Numbered from the stretch's first letter, positions 38,241 to 48,252 are shown. The stretch is DNA of 64,000 nt from SABI01 sp963663665 (GCA_963663665.2 CAXXKP010000001.1:310001-374000); one strand, 5' to 3'. Notes: a model not told the origin generated them from the sequence alone. Program-made: numbers and translations.

Positions 38241-39257
38241 TTATTGTAATCTAATTTTCGGATTAACCACTGAATACAAAATATCCACGACAAGGTTAAT
38301 AAGGACGAAGAAGGTTGAAATGAAGATTATTCCACCTTGAACAGCAGGATAATCCCGAGCACCGATTGCTACATATATCCACTTACCTATTCCAGGCCAA
38401 GAGAATACGGTCTCTGTAAGAATTGCTCCCGATAATAATAAACCAAACTGAAGTCCGATGACTGTTATCACAGGGAGTAAAGCATTACGTAATGCATATC
38501 GATAAATAACCCTTCTCTCTTTAATGCCAGCGCTTCTTGCTGTCTTGATGTAATCTTGCTGTAACACCTCAAGCATCGAGGAACGAGTAGTTCTTGCAAT
38601 AATAGCGAGAGGTATAGTTCCAAGTGCAATTGTTGGTAAAATAAGATGTTGGAGAGCAGAAAGAAGGAATTTAGGAGTTCCTTTTGTAATCCATAATATG
38701 ATGCCATCAATAACATAAAAATTGGTGATAGGTTCAAAGAAATATCGAATATTCATTCTTCCACCAGTTGGTAAAAGATCAAGCCAGACTGAAAAAATCA
38801 TGATCAGAACAAGTCCAAGCCAGAATACTGGCATTGAAACCCCCACTAGCGCAGTCCCCATTGTTGTGTAATCGACCAAGGTATTTCGCCGTATGGCACT
38901 TGTTACCCCCAGAACCACCCCAATAATAGAGGCAAATATCATAGCCCATAAAGCAAGTTCAATAGTAGCTGGGAATCTCACAGCAATCTCATGAGCTATC
39001 TTTTGTCCACTGGTAATAGATTTCCCTAAATCGAGGCGAACAATTCGTGATAAATAGAGTCCATATTGTTGAATTAGAGGTTTATCCAACCCTAGTTCTG
39101 CTCTGAGTTGAGCTATTTGCTGCGCATTAGCTCTCTCTCCAAGCATAACTCGGGCAGGGTCTCCTGGAGCTAAGGCAATCATAAAGAACACTAAGGTAAC
39201 TACCCCTAGGATAGTTGGTATTAACAGTGATAAACGTTTTAATATGTGTTTAAACAT
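38241..39257 (-). CDS. Peptide/nickel ABC transporter permease (DppB/OppB)
   Basis: 338 residues and six helices. N-terminal family segment LLIPTILGVVTLVFFMIALAPGDPA; EAA loop LQQDYIKTARSAGIKERRVIYRYALRNALLPV. Separated from the binding-protein gene by a hairpin (39297-39320) that should lower its expression relative to that gene. Confidence 0.94.
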   Translation of the reverse strand: MFKHILKRLSLLIPTILGVVTLVFFMIALAPGDPARVMLGERANAQQIAQLRAELGLDKPLIQQYGLYLSRIVRLDLGKSITSGQKIAHEIAVRFPATIELALWAMIFASIIGVVLGVTSAIRRNTLVDYTTMGTALVGVSMPVFWLGLVLIMIFSVWLDLLPTGGRMNIRYFFEPITNFYVIDGIILWITKGTPKFLLSALQHLILPTIALGTIPLAIIARTTRSSMLEVLQQDYIKTARSAGIKERRVIYRYALRNALLPVITVIGLQFGLLLSGAILTETVFSWPGIGKWIYVAIGARDYPAVQGGIIFISTFFVLINLVVDILYSVVNPKIRLQ

Positions 39258-39296
39258 ATAGAATGATACTCCATTTTAAGACAGATAAAGGGTAAT

Positions 39297-39320
39297 CACC
39301 CCCTACATTCATAGGGGGTG
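39297..39320 (-). terminator. Intercistronic hairpin between binding protein and permeases
   Basis: CACCCCCT/AGGGGGTG stem with an eight-base loop, about 34 bases after the binding-protein stop. A strong stem without a long T-run, so probably partial termination or mRNA protection. Confidence 0.65.
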
Positions 39321-39353
39321 AAGTGTTTTAGACAACTAGAATAATTATATCCC

Positions 39354-40958
39354 TTAGTCTGCTAGGTACACATGTTTGAACACGCGTTTTCCTGTAGGAT
39401 AAATATAGAAATCTTTTACTGATTCTTTTGCAGGAACAGTAACAACTGAGTGAGCTATTGGAACCCATGGTGCTTCTTCATGGAACACAACTTGTGCTTC
39501 ACGATAAAGTTTAGTTCTTTCTGCTTGGTCTACAGTCTCTTTAGCTCGCGCAATTAAATCTGTGAACTCAGCATTTTTCCAAAGTGCAATATTCCCAGCA
39601 GGAAGTTCTGCAGCTGGAGCTGATAAGAGTACCCACAAGAAGTTATCTGGATCTCCGTTATCACCAGTCCAACCTAACATAGCGGCTTGGTGTTCACCCA
39701 TATCGGTCTTGTCGAGGTAAGTACCCCATTCGTAACTGACTATTTCAGCTTTGATTCCAACTTTAGCGAGTTGAGCCTGCATGATTTCTGCAATCTTACG
39801 AGCATTAGGGTTATAAGGACGAGAAACAGGCATTGCCCAAAGTTCCATTTCAAACCCAGAAGCATAACCAGCTTTCTTTAATAGTTCTTTGGCTTTTGCT
39901 ACATCATATCCATAATCTTTTATGTCATCATTATATGACCAGATTGTTGGAGGAAGTGGATTCTTCGCAACTTGACCTTGGTCACCATAAACTGCTGCAA
40001 TAATTTCATTTTGATCAATAGCATAGTTCATTGCTTGACGAACATATTTATTGTCAAAAGGTTTCTTTTGGGTATTAAGAGCAAGGTAACCTACATTTAG
40101 TCCAGCTTGTTGAATTAATTTAATACCATCTGTAGCACGCATAGCAGGGAGGTCTTCAGCTGAAGGGAAGTCAATCAAGTCTACTTCACCTTTTTGTAAT
40201 GCGAGCCAACGAGAAGTAGCATCAGGAATTACTTTGAGAATTAAACGATCTAGATATACTGGACCATCCCAATAATCTGCATTACGTTCAAATACGATAT
40301 CTGAATCTTTGTTCCATGAAACAAATTTGAATGCGCCAGTACCAACTGGATTATTCTTAAATTCATCACCATATTTCATAGCGGCAGTTGGAGAAACAAT
40401 AGAAGCAAAGTCCATCGCAAGGTTTGCTAAGAATGGAGCTTCTACTTTCTTTAATTGGAACTGAACAGTTAGGTCGTCGAGTGCCACAACATCTTTTACG
40501 ATGTTATCCATGTCCATATATCCCCAGTATTTCCAAGGACCTTGACTATAGAATGGATGATCTTCTTTGAATTGACGAGCAAAACTGAAGACTACGGCAT
40601 CCGCATTGAAAGGTGTTCCATCATGGAATTTCACTCCCGAACGAAGTTTAAATGTCCAAGTTAGACCACCGTCAGTGATTTCCCAGCTTGTTGCTAATGC
40701 TGGTTTTACTGCGGTCTCACCAGGAATAAATTCTACCAATGTGTCATATACTGCTGTTGTAGCATAGAATGATTCACCATCAGTTTCACGACCTGGGTCG
40801 AGAGATACGGAATCTCCTGATCTACCAAAAACGAGTACACCACCCATTTTTGAATCAGCTTGGGAACCTGCAGGAGCGGCTTCTTTTACACCAGCTGCGA
40901 ATAAAGCGGCTGGAATAAGAAGGGCAACTATCAAGGTTAGTAATAATGTTTTTTTCAT
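39354..40958 (-). CDS. Peptide/nickel-type ABC transporter substrate-binding protein
   Basis: About 534 residues. GGGGGT ahead of ATG 40958 fixes the start (an ATG at 40970 is also in frame). A Sec signal peptide ends near LFAAG; no lipobox Cys, so periplasmic. SBP_bac_5 features: LDPGRETDGESF, VKPALATSWEITDGGLTWTFKLRSGVKFHDGTPFNADAVVFS is the classic opening (given here in part), and YVRQAMNYAIDQ. First gene of a five-gene importer of peptides, sugars or nickel chelates; the substrate cannot be read from sequence. Confidence 0.93.
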   Translation of the reverse strand: MKKTLLLTLIVALLIPAALFAAGVKEAAPAGSQADSKMGGVLVFGRSGDSVSLDPGRETDGESFYATTAVYDTLVEFIPGETAVKPALATSWEITDGGLTWTFKLRSGVKFHDGTPFNADAVVFSFARQFKEDHPFYSQGPWKYWGYMDMDNIVKDVVALDDLTVQFQLKKVEAPFLANLAMDFASIVSPTAAMKYGDEFKNNPVGTGAFKFVSWNKDSDIVFERNADYWDGPVYLDRLILKVIPDATSRWLALQKGEVDLIDFPSAEDLPAMRATDGIKLIQQAGLNVGYLALNTQKKPFDNKYVRQAMNYAIDQNEIIAAVYGDQGQVAKNPLPPTIWSYNDDIKDYGYDVAKAKELLKKAGYASGFEMELWAMPVSRPYNPNARKIAEIMQAQLAKVGIKAEIVSYEWGTYLDKTDMGEHQAAMLGWTGDNGDPDNFLWVLLSAPAAELPAGNIALWKNAEFTDLIARAKETVDQAERTKLYREAQVVFHEEAPWVPIAHSVVTVPAKESVKDFYIYPTGKRVFKHVYLAD

Positions 40959-41270
40959 ATTAACCCCCATTAATTTGATTTATTAATTATGCAATAATCA
41001 TCATAATTATACAATTACTATTCTAAGAACTTTTACACGGCAACCTAAATACTTTAAATATAATATTTTAATTAGATGGATAATGCCTTTCAAATAATAG
41101 ATTTAGGCTATTTTTACTATTTTTCAGTAACAAAAAATTTCATTCCACTACAAAATCGGAAGTTCTTACCATTTACAAGCTATCTATAATAACCCTATTT
41201 GGAGTTTCAACTACATACATAAAAACGATCTATATTGAGAAATGTTCATAAAATCTGTATTATGTAAAGA
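40959..41270. other. Intergenic region between divergent genes
   Basis: About 310 AT-rich bases separate the ABC importer (minus) and an exported protein (plus). No ORF, RNA or repeat is visible; both promoters presumably lie here. Confidence 0.5.
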
Positions 41271-42437
41271 ATGGCTATAACTATAAGAAGAAAATGCATA
41301 ATTTTACTAATATTTATTATATCAATATCCTTTCATTTATTTGGAGCTACTATCATCTATGATCGAAATGGAGCGAATATCACAGGTTTCGATATATCAG
41401 GCACTGATAATAGTAATCCGAGTACCTACAATAACTCAAATGATTACACAGGTTTAGCTGGCTATGCAGGCCGACTTTTATATAGGGGAGAAGGGACTAC
41501 CCTCATCTTTGAAAATGGAGGCCCTATTGCATCATCAACAAGTAACAATCGGTTCTATTTCACAAAGAATGGTGATACCAATGGATGGAAAGAGGTTTTT
41601 TTCATAACTCGAGTCAAAGGGAAAAGACATAATAGTTCTACAATAGTCAATTATTACAATATAAACACTATCATAGAACATCCTTCTGATAGTATCTCAC
41701 TACCAAGTGCCGGCCCTGAACTGCTCACAGAGAATGGGCCTGGATTTGATCAATATGGAAATGCTGGAACGTACAACGGAAGCAATCAATATATCTATAC
41801 ATATAAATATGACTATACTATTGTAGAAATTACGATTATTAGGACATCTACTACGAGAAATTTTTCATCATATTTCACGAACTATGAAACTATTGTGAGT
41901 GTTACAGGGGAAGGTGTTGATATTAATCTTTCTTTTATTGGCCAAACATTTTGGTCGTCTTGGTTAGGTTCAATGCCAGAGCAATATGTGTTCTCGGTAG
42001 AACGTGTAGTAGATGATTTAATCCCAATCGAGGTTTTATCAAATAAGAACTCAATAAATGACGCACTTAACGTAGGATTTCTTAAATACCACTCCTACTT
42101 CAACGATAGTGGAACCATATCTTTTTCATCGAATAGTTCCACAGTAAACACAACATTCCTTTTCACAAGAACTATTGGGAGCAACATCTATTCATTTCCA
42201 TATAATGTAGTGTTTGATGCCACTAAACCCAATTTACCTGCTACAAAAATTTCATCATCTAATAATAGTTTCGCCTCCTCCTCACAGTCAGTAGTGAGTC
42301 CAATCGGAGGAAGCACGGTAAGTATTCAAGCGCTAGAGGGTGATATTAAAATTTATCTTGACTCTCCTTCTTCAATTAATGGAAAACCTCCAGGAGACTA
42401 TTCCTCTACAATCTATTGTCTTCTCTCTGTTAATTAG
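41271..42437 (+). CDS. Exported hypothetical protein
   Basis: 388 residues. Hydrophobic signal peptide (about 8-25, ending HLFGA), then a Ser/Asn/Thr-rich secreted or surface protein dominated by beta-strand-like text (TIIYDRNGANITGFDISGTD). No known domain was recognised. It stands alone between the peptide transporter and the S24-like repressor. Composition and lack of family resemblance suggest a lineage-specific outer-membrane or secreted protein. Confidence 0.65.
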   Translation: MAITIRRKCIILLIFIISISFHLFGATIIYDRNGANITGFDISGTDNSNPSTYNNSNDYTGLAGYAGRLLYRGEGTTLIFENGGPIASSTSNNRFYFTKNGDTNGWKEVFFITRVKGKRHNSSTIVNYYNINTIIEHPSDSISLPSAGPELLTENGPGFDQYGNAGTYNGSNQYIYTYKYDYTIVEITIIRTSTTRNFSSYFTNYETIVSVTGEGVDINLSFIGQTFWSSWLGSMPEQYVFSVERVVDDLIPIEVLSNKNSINDALNVGFLKYHSYFNDSGTISFSSNSSTVNTTFLFTRTIGSNIYSFPYNVVFDATKPNLPATKISSSNNSFASSSQSVVSPIGGSTVSIQALEGDIKIYLDSPSSINGKPPGDYSSTIYCLLSVN

Positions 42438-42471
42438 CTCTAAGCGATAAGTTGTACTTTATCATTCTTCA

Positions 42472-43146
42472 TTATTTGTGGGCATGAATCCAGCCAACGA
42501 CTCTCCCAAGAATTTTTATCTTCGGATCATCCATGGTAGTAGTTATTGTAGTGTAACGCGAGTTTTCACACATAATTGAGACTTCATTTTTTACCATTAT
42601 GAATTCTAAACGTCTTACAGATATCATATTACCTAGGGCAATCACGTATAATTCATTTGATGAGATTGTCCCTTTTTCAAAAATCACAATATCATTCTCA
42701 TATATGTGCATTCCACTCATTTCATCACCGAGGACACGTACCCCAATTAATTTATCTATCTCCGAGCCTTTCGTTAAATCCTTAATAATTCTAATAGATC
42801 CTATAAAGTTCTTTGATGAGAGGATTTCTGATTCGTCTTCATACCGTATTCTTGTTGAACATATTGGAATCAAGGCACTCGGAGATTCTTTATCATTGTA
42901 AAACCCAAAATTTTGTTCTCCAACTTTATCATAATGTATTGATTCTTCCTCTTTCAGCAATTGAGGAAGTGGGACACCTAACACCTGCGCAATTCTATAG
43001 GCAACATCTGCTTTAGGAATTGTATCCCTAGAAATCATCATTGATAGATTGCTAGGAGAAATTCCTATTTCCTTAGCAAGCCAAGTCTGGTTCATATCTC
43101 CAGTGAGGTAAGCTTTAACATTACTCCAAAATGACAGTTTCAACAT
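42472..43146 (-). CDS. Phage-type repressor, S24 fold with catalytic Ser and Lys replaced
   Basis: 224 residues. N-terminal XRE HTH (NQTWLAKEIGISPSNLSMMIS), C-terminal LexA/CI-like S24 domain. In this family the nucleophile stands in GDSM and the general base in VKRL; here the aligned texts are VLGDEMSGMHIYENDIVIF and SVRRLEF, so Ser is Glu and Lys is Arg. Self-cleavage is therefore not expected, and the fold may only dimerise or bind a ligand. Divergent from two ribbon-helix-helix genes with a CACATATGTG palindrome (43181-43190) between, a probable operator. Confidence 0.82.
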   Translation of the reverse strand: MLKLSFWSNVKAYLTGDMNQTWLAKEIGISPSNLSMMISRDTIPKADVAYRIAQVLGVPLPQLLKEEESIHYDKVGEQNFGFYNDKESPSALIPICSTRIRYEDESEILSSKNFIGSIRIIKDLTKGSEIDKLIGVRVLGDEMSGMHIYENDIVIFEKGTISSNELYVIALGNMISVRRLEFIMVKNEVSIMCENSRYTTITTTMDDPKIKILGRVVGWIHAHK

Positions 43147-43180
43147 TTCACGAAGATATCATACTAATAAACATAAATAT

Positions 43181-43251
43181 CACATATGTGTATTTTTTTT
43201 ATTTAATACAACAATTTTATACTTGACTTCACTTTTTGTGTATTTTAACAT
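43181..43251 (+). promoter_or_regulatory. Promoter and operator region of the RHH genes
   Basis: TTGACT (43223-43228), 17-base spacer, TAACAT (43246-43251). A CACATATGTG palindrome lies at 43181-43190, and the string TGTGTATTTT occurs both beside it and within the promoter spacer, suggesting two repressor sites between the divergent genes. Confidence 0.5.
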
Positions 43252-43289
43252 TATTTTTATTAACAATTCGTTGTATCCAGGAGAACACA

Positions 43290-43478
43290 TTGCAACCTGT
43301 TAGATTATGGACTCTCACAACTCCTAAAGTATACCAAGATCTTCTCCTCTATCTTTCCACAACAATAGATAAACATGGCAAGAAAATGAACATCAGTACG
43401 TTCATTGTACAGGCAGTTCTTGAGAAAATTTCACGTGATGAACTACTACTAAAATCAATAAAATCAGATATAAAGTGA
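43290..43478 (+). CDS. Small ribbon-helix-helix-like protein, copy 1
   Basis: 62 residues from a TTG start at 43290, preceded by CAGGAGA. The frame is open to ATG 43236, but homology with the next gene begins at QPVRLWTLTTPKVYQDLL. A beta strand followed by two helices fits the RHH (CopG/Arc) fold. The neighbouring gene is a clear paralogue (VRLW, TTP-VY, LL-YL, TI, F--QAV-EK shared). Likely a DNA-binding autoregulator; target unknown. Confidence 0.65.
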   Translation: MQPVRLWTLTTPKVYQDLLLYLSTTIDKHGKKMNISTFIVQAVLEKISRDELLLKSIKSDIK

Positions 43479-43603
43479 CGCTTTTAAAACCACCAATTCC
43501 ATAGCGATCTAACTATTGATGGTGAATATTGAAATAAGAGTTGTTGACAGATGGAAATCAAGAAATTACTATGCGGGTAGAGTGTGACATAAAGAGGGTA
43601 CAT

Positions 43604-43810
43604 ATGAAACCAGTAAGATTGTGGGCAACGACCACCCCTGAAGTTTACAAAGAACTACTAAGCTATTTAGCAAGGACTATAAATGTCCATAATGGAACAA
43701 AGACCAAACTTGGAGACTTTGTTGAACAGGCTGTAATAGAAAAACTAGAGCGAGAAAATAAACGACTCGAAAAAGAAAAAGCAAAGAAAGAGAAGGTTGC
43801 AACGAAATAA
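43604..43810 (+). CDS. Small ribbon-helix-helix-like protein, copy 2
   Basis: 68 residues from ATG 43604, with AGAGGG upstream; the longer frame from 43541 lacks such a site. KPVRLWATTTPEVYKELL parallels copy 1, followed by a Lys/Glu-rich helical tail. Separated from copy 1 by 125 bases. The pair probably arose by local duplication. Confidence 0.68.
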   Translation: MKPVRLWATTTPEVYKELLSYLARTINVHNGTKTKLGDFVEQAVIEKLERENKRLEKEKAKKEKVATK

Positions 43811-43818
43811 GAGATGAT

Positions 43819-44154
43819 TTACTCACATCCTTTACGACAAACAGATAAACTTTGAATTACTCCCATTCCTTTTTGAGGATCTACAACACATTCCATCATA
43901 GAGATGATGCATGGCATCGCAATAGAGCAAGTAACTTGGGTTCCACTCTTCTTCATCTCTATTACACCAACCTCTTTAAGCTGCGCTAAATGTTTTGATG
44001 TCACAGATTTATTCAAGCCGAGAATCCCAGCGACCTCACACACACACCTACTGCCTTCATTAAGAAGATATATAATTTGAATCCTAGCTGGGTGTCCCAC
44101 GACACGAAAGAGAGATGCTATTGACTGAAGTTCTTGAAACGGTAATTGATTCAT
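43819..44154 (-). CDS. ArsR/SmtB-family metal-responsive repressor
   Basis: 111 residues. Winged HTH with KSVTSKHLAQLKEVGVIEMKKSG, preceded by SRCVCEVAGIL, the alpha-3 CxC site that binds As(III)/Sb(III) or soft metals in ArsR. Additional cysteines near the C-terminus (CSIAMPC, CVVDP, CRKGC) could add ligands. It normally represses an efflux or modification operon, but no transporter lies beside it. Confidence 0.85.
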   Translation of the reverse strand: MNQLPFQELQSIASLFRVVGHPARIQIIYLLNEGSRCVCEVAGILGLNKSVTSKHLAQLKEVGVIEMKKSGTQVTCSIAMPCIISMMECVVDPQKGMGVIQSLSVCRKGCE

Positions 44155-44278
44155 ATTTATACTTTTAAATAAAATAGAGTCTCTGTCAATAAGTAATGAG
44201 TTTATCTTGATTGCTAACGAACTAAATCAATCAGTTGTAAGTATGAAACAGCATTGAATAAAGGATACTTCTCTACTT

Positions 44279-44884
44279 TCAGAAGAACCAATACATTGCA
44301 GACAGACCAATACGCATCTTTTCTGTGTTAATATTGAGAGCCTGCGGATCATTATCACTAATCGTGTATCCCATACTTGGAATATCGAGTGAAACACCAA
44401 AAGATATTTTCGATATCAGAACATCGAGGTGTAATCTATATCCCATAACAGAATCGGTAAAAATGTCCATAAATGACTCTACAGGGGTATAATACCAGCT
44501 TAAAGGGAATTCGTCGTTAATAAAATGTCGATAAGAAGTAACCTCCCCAGTATCAAATAAAAGACCGTAGTAAGGACCAACTCCAATTCCAACATCTAAA
44601 AACCCAAAAATTGGAACATGGAAACCGAGTGTTACCATACCATTGAAAAACTCATTGTTGTTAGTAAATACCCCATTCATTGCAAGTTCCATAAAAAATA
44701 CCTGAAATCTTGCATCAGTCCCAAACCGGTAGAATGAAGGATCAAGCAGGTTTTCAGCAGGAATTCCGTCATATAAAGAGTCAATATGTCTTGTAAAATT
44801 ACCGATTCCAAAAGAAATTGGATCTGCGGTCACAGAAAGAATAAGAATGCTCATTAGTAGCATAATACATAGGACCTTTTTCAT
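44279..44884 (-). CDS. Small outer-membrane barrel-like protein
   Basis: 201 residues with a signal peptide (1-20, ending SVTAD). Strand-rich text with many aromatics and a C-terminal Phe (AMYWFF) fits an OmpW/OmpA-sized beta barrel. No specific family was recognised. It marks the last normal-looking gene before the mobile region. Confidence 0.6.
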   Translation of the reverse strand: MKKVLCIMLLMSILILSVTADPISFGIGNFTRHIDSLYDGIPAENLLDPSFYRFGTDARFQVFFMELAMNGVFTNNNEFFNGMVTLGFHVPIFGFLDVGIGVGPYYGLLFDTGEVTSYRHFINDEFPLSWYYTPVESFMDIFTDSVMGYRLHLDVLISKISFGVSLDIPSMGYTISDNDPQALNINTEKMRIGLSAMYWFF

Positions 44885-45081
44885 AATACTCCTCCTAGCA
44901 CATGTAAAGAGATAACAGGGTGTCCGAAGAGTTTAAAGTCAAAGGTGCAATATGGGAAGGATCCCGGGCACTACTGAATAATTTTAGCCCCCATAATTAT
45001 TTTCTGTCAATGATTTTGAAGGGATATTTAGAAAAATAGGATTATTAAAAAGATATATTTGTATTCTTTCTCTTTAAGATG

Positions 45082-45114
45082 TTTAGCGTCTGAAGGAAGT
45101 CGAACCCTCGTCAC
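45082..45114 (-). repeat. tRNA-Gly-like 3' fragment (att relic A)
   Basis: The minus strand reads GTGACGAGGGTTCGACT, then TCCTTCAGACGC: T-arm plus acceptor 3' strand. Differs from the other three copies at one T-stem base and diverges at the anticodon arm. No 5' half of a tRNA is beside it. Together with 44885-45284 it fills a 400-base gene-free stretch that otherwise shows nothing. Confidence 0.7.
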
Positions 45115-45284
45115 AATCAAACCGTGATTGTACACAAAGAAAATGTTATTATCTAATTTTGTGAAATTTCGTGATATAGGAACTTAAGATTATGACTTAT
45201 ATAAAAAAAGGTGTGATCAGTTCCATTATAATGTTTTTCAGGATCATTACCCTCCCATAGAATATTTTATAAAGTTGAGGGTTT

Positions 45285-46058
45285 TCACTTTTTCTTCCCT
45301 ATATAAAATACATACCCATAATACTCTTTATACTGATCATAGAGTTTAGCTCCTCGTCTTTCATATGCAATGAAGTCTTCGGCAGCTTTATTACCTTTGT
45401 ATTTATCCAAAAATATTTTTTGTGCTGATATTGCCCTACCAAAGAAATTGTCGGTCCAACAAATATCAGGCAATATAAAGGAGGCCACAGGAACATATCC
45501 CGCCTTTTGTAATTGGGCAATTTTATTCGGAATAGTATCAATTTCAGGATAAGCATCATTCCAGAAATCAAATATTTCTGCTGGACGCTCTTCGGTGAAC
45601 CAAGATGCTTCACTAACAGCAATATACCCTCCCCTTTTCAAAAACTGATTCCAATACTTGAGCCCTTTCTCAAAACCAATATTATAAATCGACCCTTCGC
45701 TCCAAATAAGATCTAACTCATTTATCTGATACTCAAGGTTATCCATTGAACCGACAACACCTTTTACCCTGCTTTGAAGGTTAAGATTCTGTGCATTTTT
45801 ATTAAATATGTCGATAAACTGAGGAAATATATCAATACCTGTAATATTTCCTGGAGTGTTTTGGGCCAATACTATTGTTTGTCCTCCAGTACCACACCCA
45901 AGATCAATAATATTTGAATTCTTCCCTAGGTTATCAATGAAGCCCAAGGCTTTTATTGTAGCTTCATTGCTTCCTGGGCCTTGACGATCCATACTTGAAA
46001 AATATTCGCAAATTAAAGAAATATCAAAATCGTGAATATTGTCCTCTTTACCATCCAT
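45285..46058 (-). CDS. Class I SAM-dependent methyltransferase
   Basis: 257 residues with SAM motif IIDLGCGTGGQT, then GIDIFPQFIDIFN. The N-terminal segment DRQGPGSNEATIKAL and the C-terminal text are shared with small-molecule methyltransferases of unknown target common in Clostridia. Located in the first decayed mobile compartment, so it may be cargo. Looks intact. Confidence 0.8.
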   Translation of the reverse strand: MDGKEDNIHDFDISLICEYFSSMDRQGPGSNEATIKALGFIDNLGKNSNIIDLGCGTGGQTIVLAQNTPGNITGIDIFPQFIDIFNKNAQNLNLQSRVKGVVGSMDNLEYQINELDLIWSEGSIYNIGFEKGLKYWNQFLKRGGYIAVSEASWFTEERPAEIFDFWNDAYPEIDTIPNKIAQLQKAGYVPVASFILPDICWTDNFFGRAISAQKIFLDKYKGNKAAEDFIAYERRGAKLYDQYKEYYGYVFYIGKKK

Positions 46059-46164
46059 TCTTTTCCCCTAAAACTTCATTACATTGAAAATGATTATTTT
46101 TCACAGGCATCTTTAATCACACTTTTTTATACAAGACCTAATTGTCAAGATAGCACAATCTAAG

Positions 46165-46600
46165 TTTGATTTATACTGTTATTTGGCATACTTCATTAGG
46201 AGTCCTAATACTATGAGAAGTGTGTGGTTTAATATTATTATACTTTTTCATGTAAGCAGTGATTCTGTCTTTTACTCAACCAACAGATTGATATTCTTTT
46301 AAATAGATTTCTCCATATTTTAGTACTCTCCAAAATATTTCAATAACTCAATTTTCTAATGTTCTTCCTCGTCCGTTCATGCTGAATTCAGCTCTAGCTT
46401 CATTCACTATTATTCTGTAAACCTTTGATGTAAATTGACTCTCCTGACCTGCATTAAAGATTTCAGGAGCTCCAAAATATTTTTAACTCTTCTAAAGGTT
46501 GAGCCGCTGAGTTCAGTATCCTTAGTCCTAATTGCCGTTCTGTCCTAGAAAACAAGGGAGATTTCTCCGTGAAAAGTCCACGACGAATGCTTAGGTGATA
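46165..46600 (-). pseudogene. IS3-family transposase remnant
   Basis: Translation of the minus strand gives APEIFNAGQESQFTSKVY, FSMNGRGRTLEN-stop-VIEIFWRV, KYGEIYLKEYQSVG-stop and YMKKYNNIKPHTSHSIRTP, which is the C-terminal half of an IS3-type OrfB integrase core. Two TGA stops interrupt it and the Asp expected in the N-x-D-Q motif is Gly, so it is dead. No start or terminal repeats remain. It fills most of the 46059-46819 gap. Confidence 0.75.
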
Positions 46601-46819
46601 TCTTCGTTCAAAAGTGTATCAAGTACTATAATAAAGAGTATTCAACGATACATTAGAACCTGATTAATACGTATACATAAGGGTTTTGTAGGCCTTCTTT
46701 TTCAAACTCTTTAGTAAAAACAATTTTTTTTGATTACTATAAAAGAGTCCCCACTGTTTTAAGTGGAGACTATCTAGGAAAAAATAAAGAAACGGGTAAG
46801 CCTTGGAATGCTTAAATTA

Positions 46820-47223
46820 TCATAAAGTATCAGGAACCTCCTCGACATTGGTGGTTTTCCCGAATGCAAATCTCCAGAGTGCTAGAGGAAAGAATAATCC
46901 TCCTACACAAGACCATAAAAGGACATTCAAATCAAACTTTTTTGCAAGCCCATAACTAAGATATCCAAAGAATAGAAACGTGATCACAAAACGAATGATA
47001 GCTGAATCAATGCCCATCAAAGCAAGAATAACCGAAGAAGCCAGCGCAGCAATTAATACTAAAACAGAAATTTTCGCTTGTCTGCAAAGGAGCACAAAAT
47101 TATAAAGAGGTATGCAATACTTCCAGTAGGGAATTGCTTCTCCGGTTTTTTTCCCATTTTCCACATAGGAATTGCAAGGATCGAAAGTGCTGACATAAAA
47201 ACTAGGTAATATAAAAGAACCAT
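46820..47223 (-). pseudogene. Small membrane protein (DUF5684-like), one-base frameshift
   Basis: ATG 47221-47223 starts an open frame MVLLYYLVFMSALSILAIP (given in part) that reaches a run of seven A at 47152-47158. From there the sense continues one frame over as TGEAIPYWKYCIPLYNFVLL with three more membrane helices to 46820. One extra A would restore a single 134-residue protein. Either a decayed gene or a sequencing error in the homopolymer. Function unknown. Confidence 0.65.
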
Positions 47224-47295
47224 TTAAATCCTCACCTTAAAATATTTTTTTTCAACTCCAACAAAAAGCCACATAATACCCTTAAGGGATATTAC

Positions 47296-48240
47296 TTATT
47301 TCCTTGTTTTCGAATCAAGATACAACCGAGGGATCTTCATATACATTGCTATTGAATCAGTGATGTCTGAAATCCGAACTGATTCATTGGCTTTGTGTGC
47401 TTCGCATGCATCTCCCGGTCCATAGCCGATACAGGGAATACCAAATAATCCAGAAATAGCAACACCATTCGTACTGAAAACCCACTTGTCTACTTTAGGT
47501 TCTTTTTCAAAAAGACTTCGATAGGCTTGGACCGCCGTCTCTACACAAGGAGAATTATAAGGGGTTATCCATGAAGGAAAGTAGCATTCCGTTGGATATA
47601 CCAAACCAGTATACGTAGTTATATCATAAAGAATTATTTCAACTGCAGCCTTAGATATTTTCACACTCTCCAATTCCTGCAGTTGTTGAATGACTTGCTC
47701 CTTTGTTTCCCCATAGGTTAATCTACGGTCTAGAATAATCGAGCATCCATCAGCTACAGCACATGAAGAAGCGCTGCTAAAAAATATTTGTGAAATTGTA
47801 ATTGTTCCATACCCAAGTTCAGCATTAAATGGAAGATTTTCATTCAATTTTTTAATTTCAGTAATAATCGGAGCCATTTTATAAATGGCATTATCTCCTT
47901 GCTCAGGTACACTGCCATGGGCTGAAATTCCACTAGTTGTTATTTTAAGAGGCATCCGACCTTTTTGTCCACGATATATATTTTTATCGGAAGGTTCAGT
48001 TAGCACTACAAATTCAGGACGAAGATTTTCTTCTTTATAGAGATACTGCCAACACATCCCATCACAGTCTTCCTCGTTAACCGAGGCTACTACTAGAATA
48101 GTTAATCCTTCTAGTAAATTCAATTTTTTCATATTTTTTGCTACGTAAATCATAGCAGCAACACCTGATTTCTGATCAGCACTACGTCAATCTCTTGGAA
48201 TCCATCTTGAAGGAGATCCTTAACTCTCTAAGCCCCCCAT
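47296..48240 (-). pseudogene. M20-family peptidase/hydrolase (YgeY-like), N-terminus broken
   Basis: The intact part (47296-48153, 285 codons) holds VNEEDCDGMCW (metal-binding and catalytic Glu pair), GISAHGSVPEQGDNAIY (dimerisation lid) and DACEAHKANESV near the C-terminus. Upstream in the same frame, SADQKSGVAAM continues the family pattern, but a TGA at about 48188 interrupts and the part before it only faintly resembles the metal-binding N-terminus. YgeY-type enzymes belong to the ArgE/DapE group. Activity is unlikely without the first metal ligands. Confidence 0.78.
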
Positions 48241-48252
48241 TATGGTGTTGTG

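Noticed and set aside
45082..45180. A complete tRNA at the first att relic
   Set aside because: T-arm and acceptor 3' strand are present, but no D-arm or 5' acceptor strand is found and the anticodon loop has no T33.
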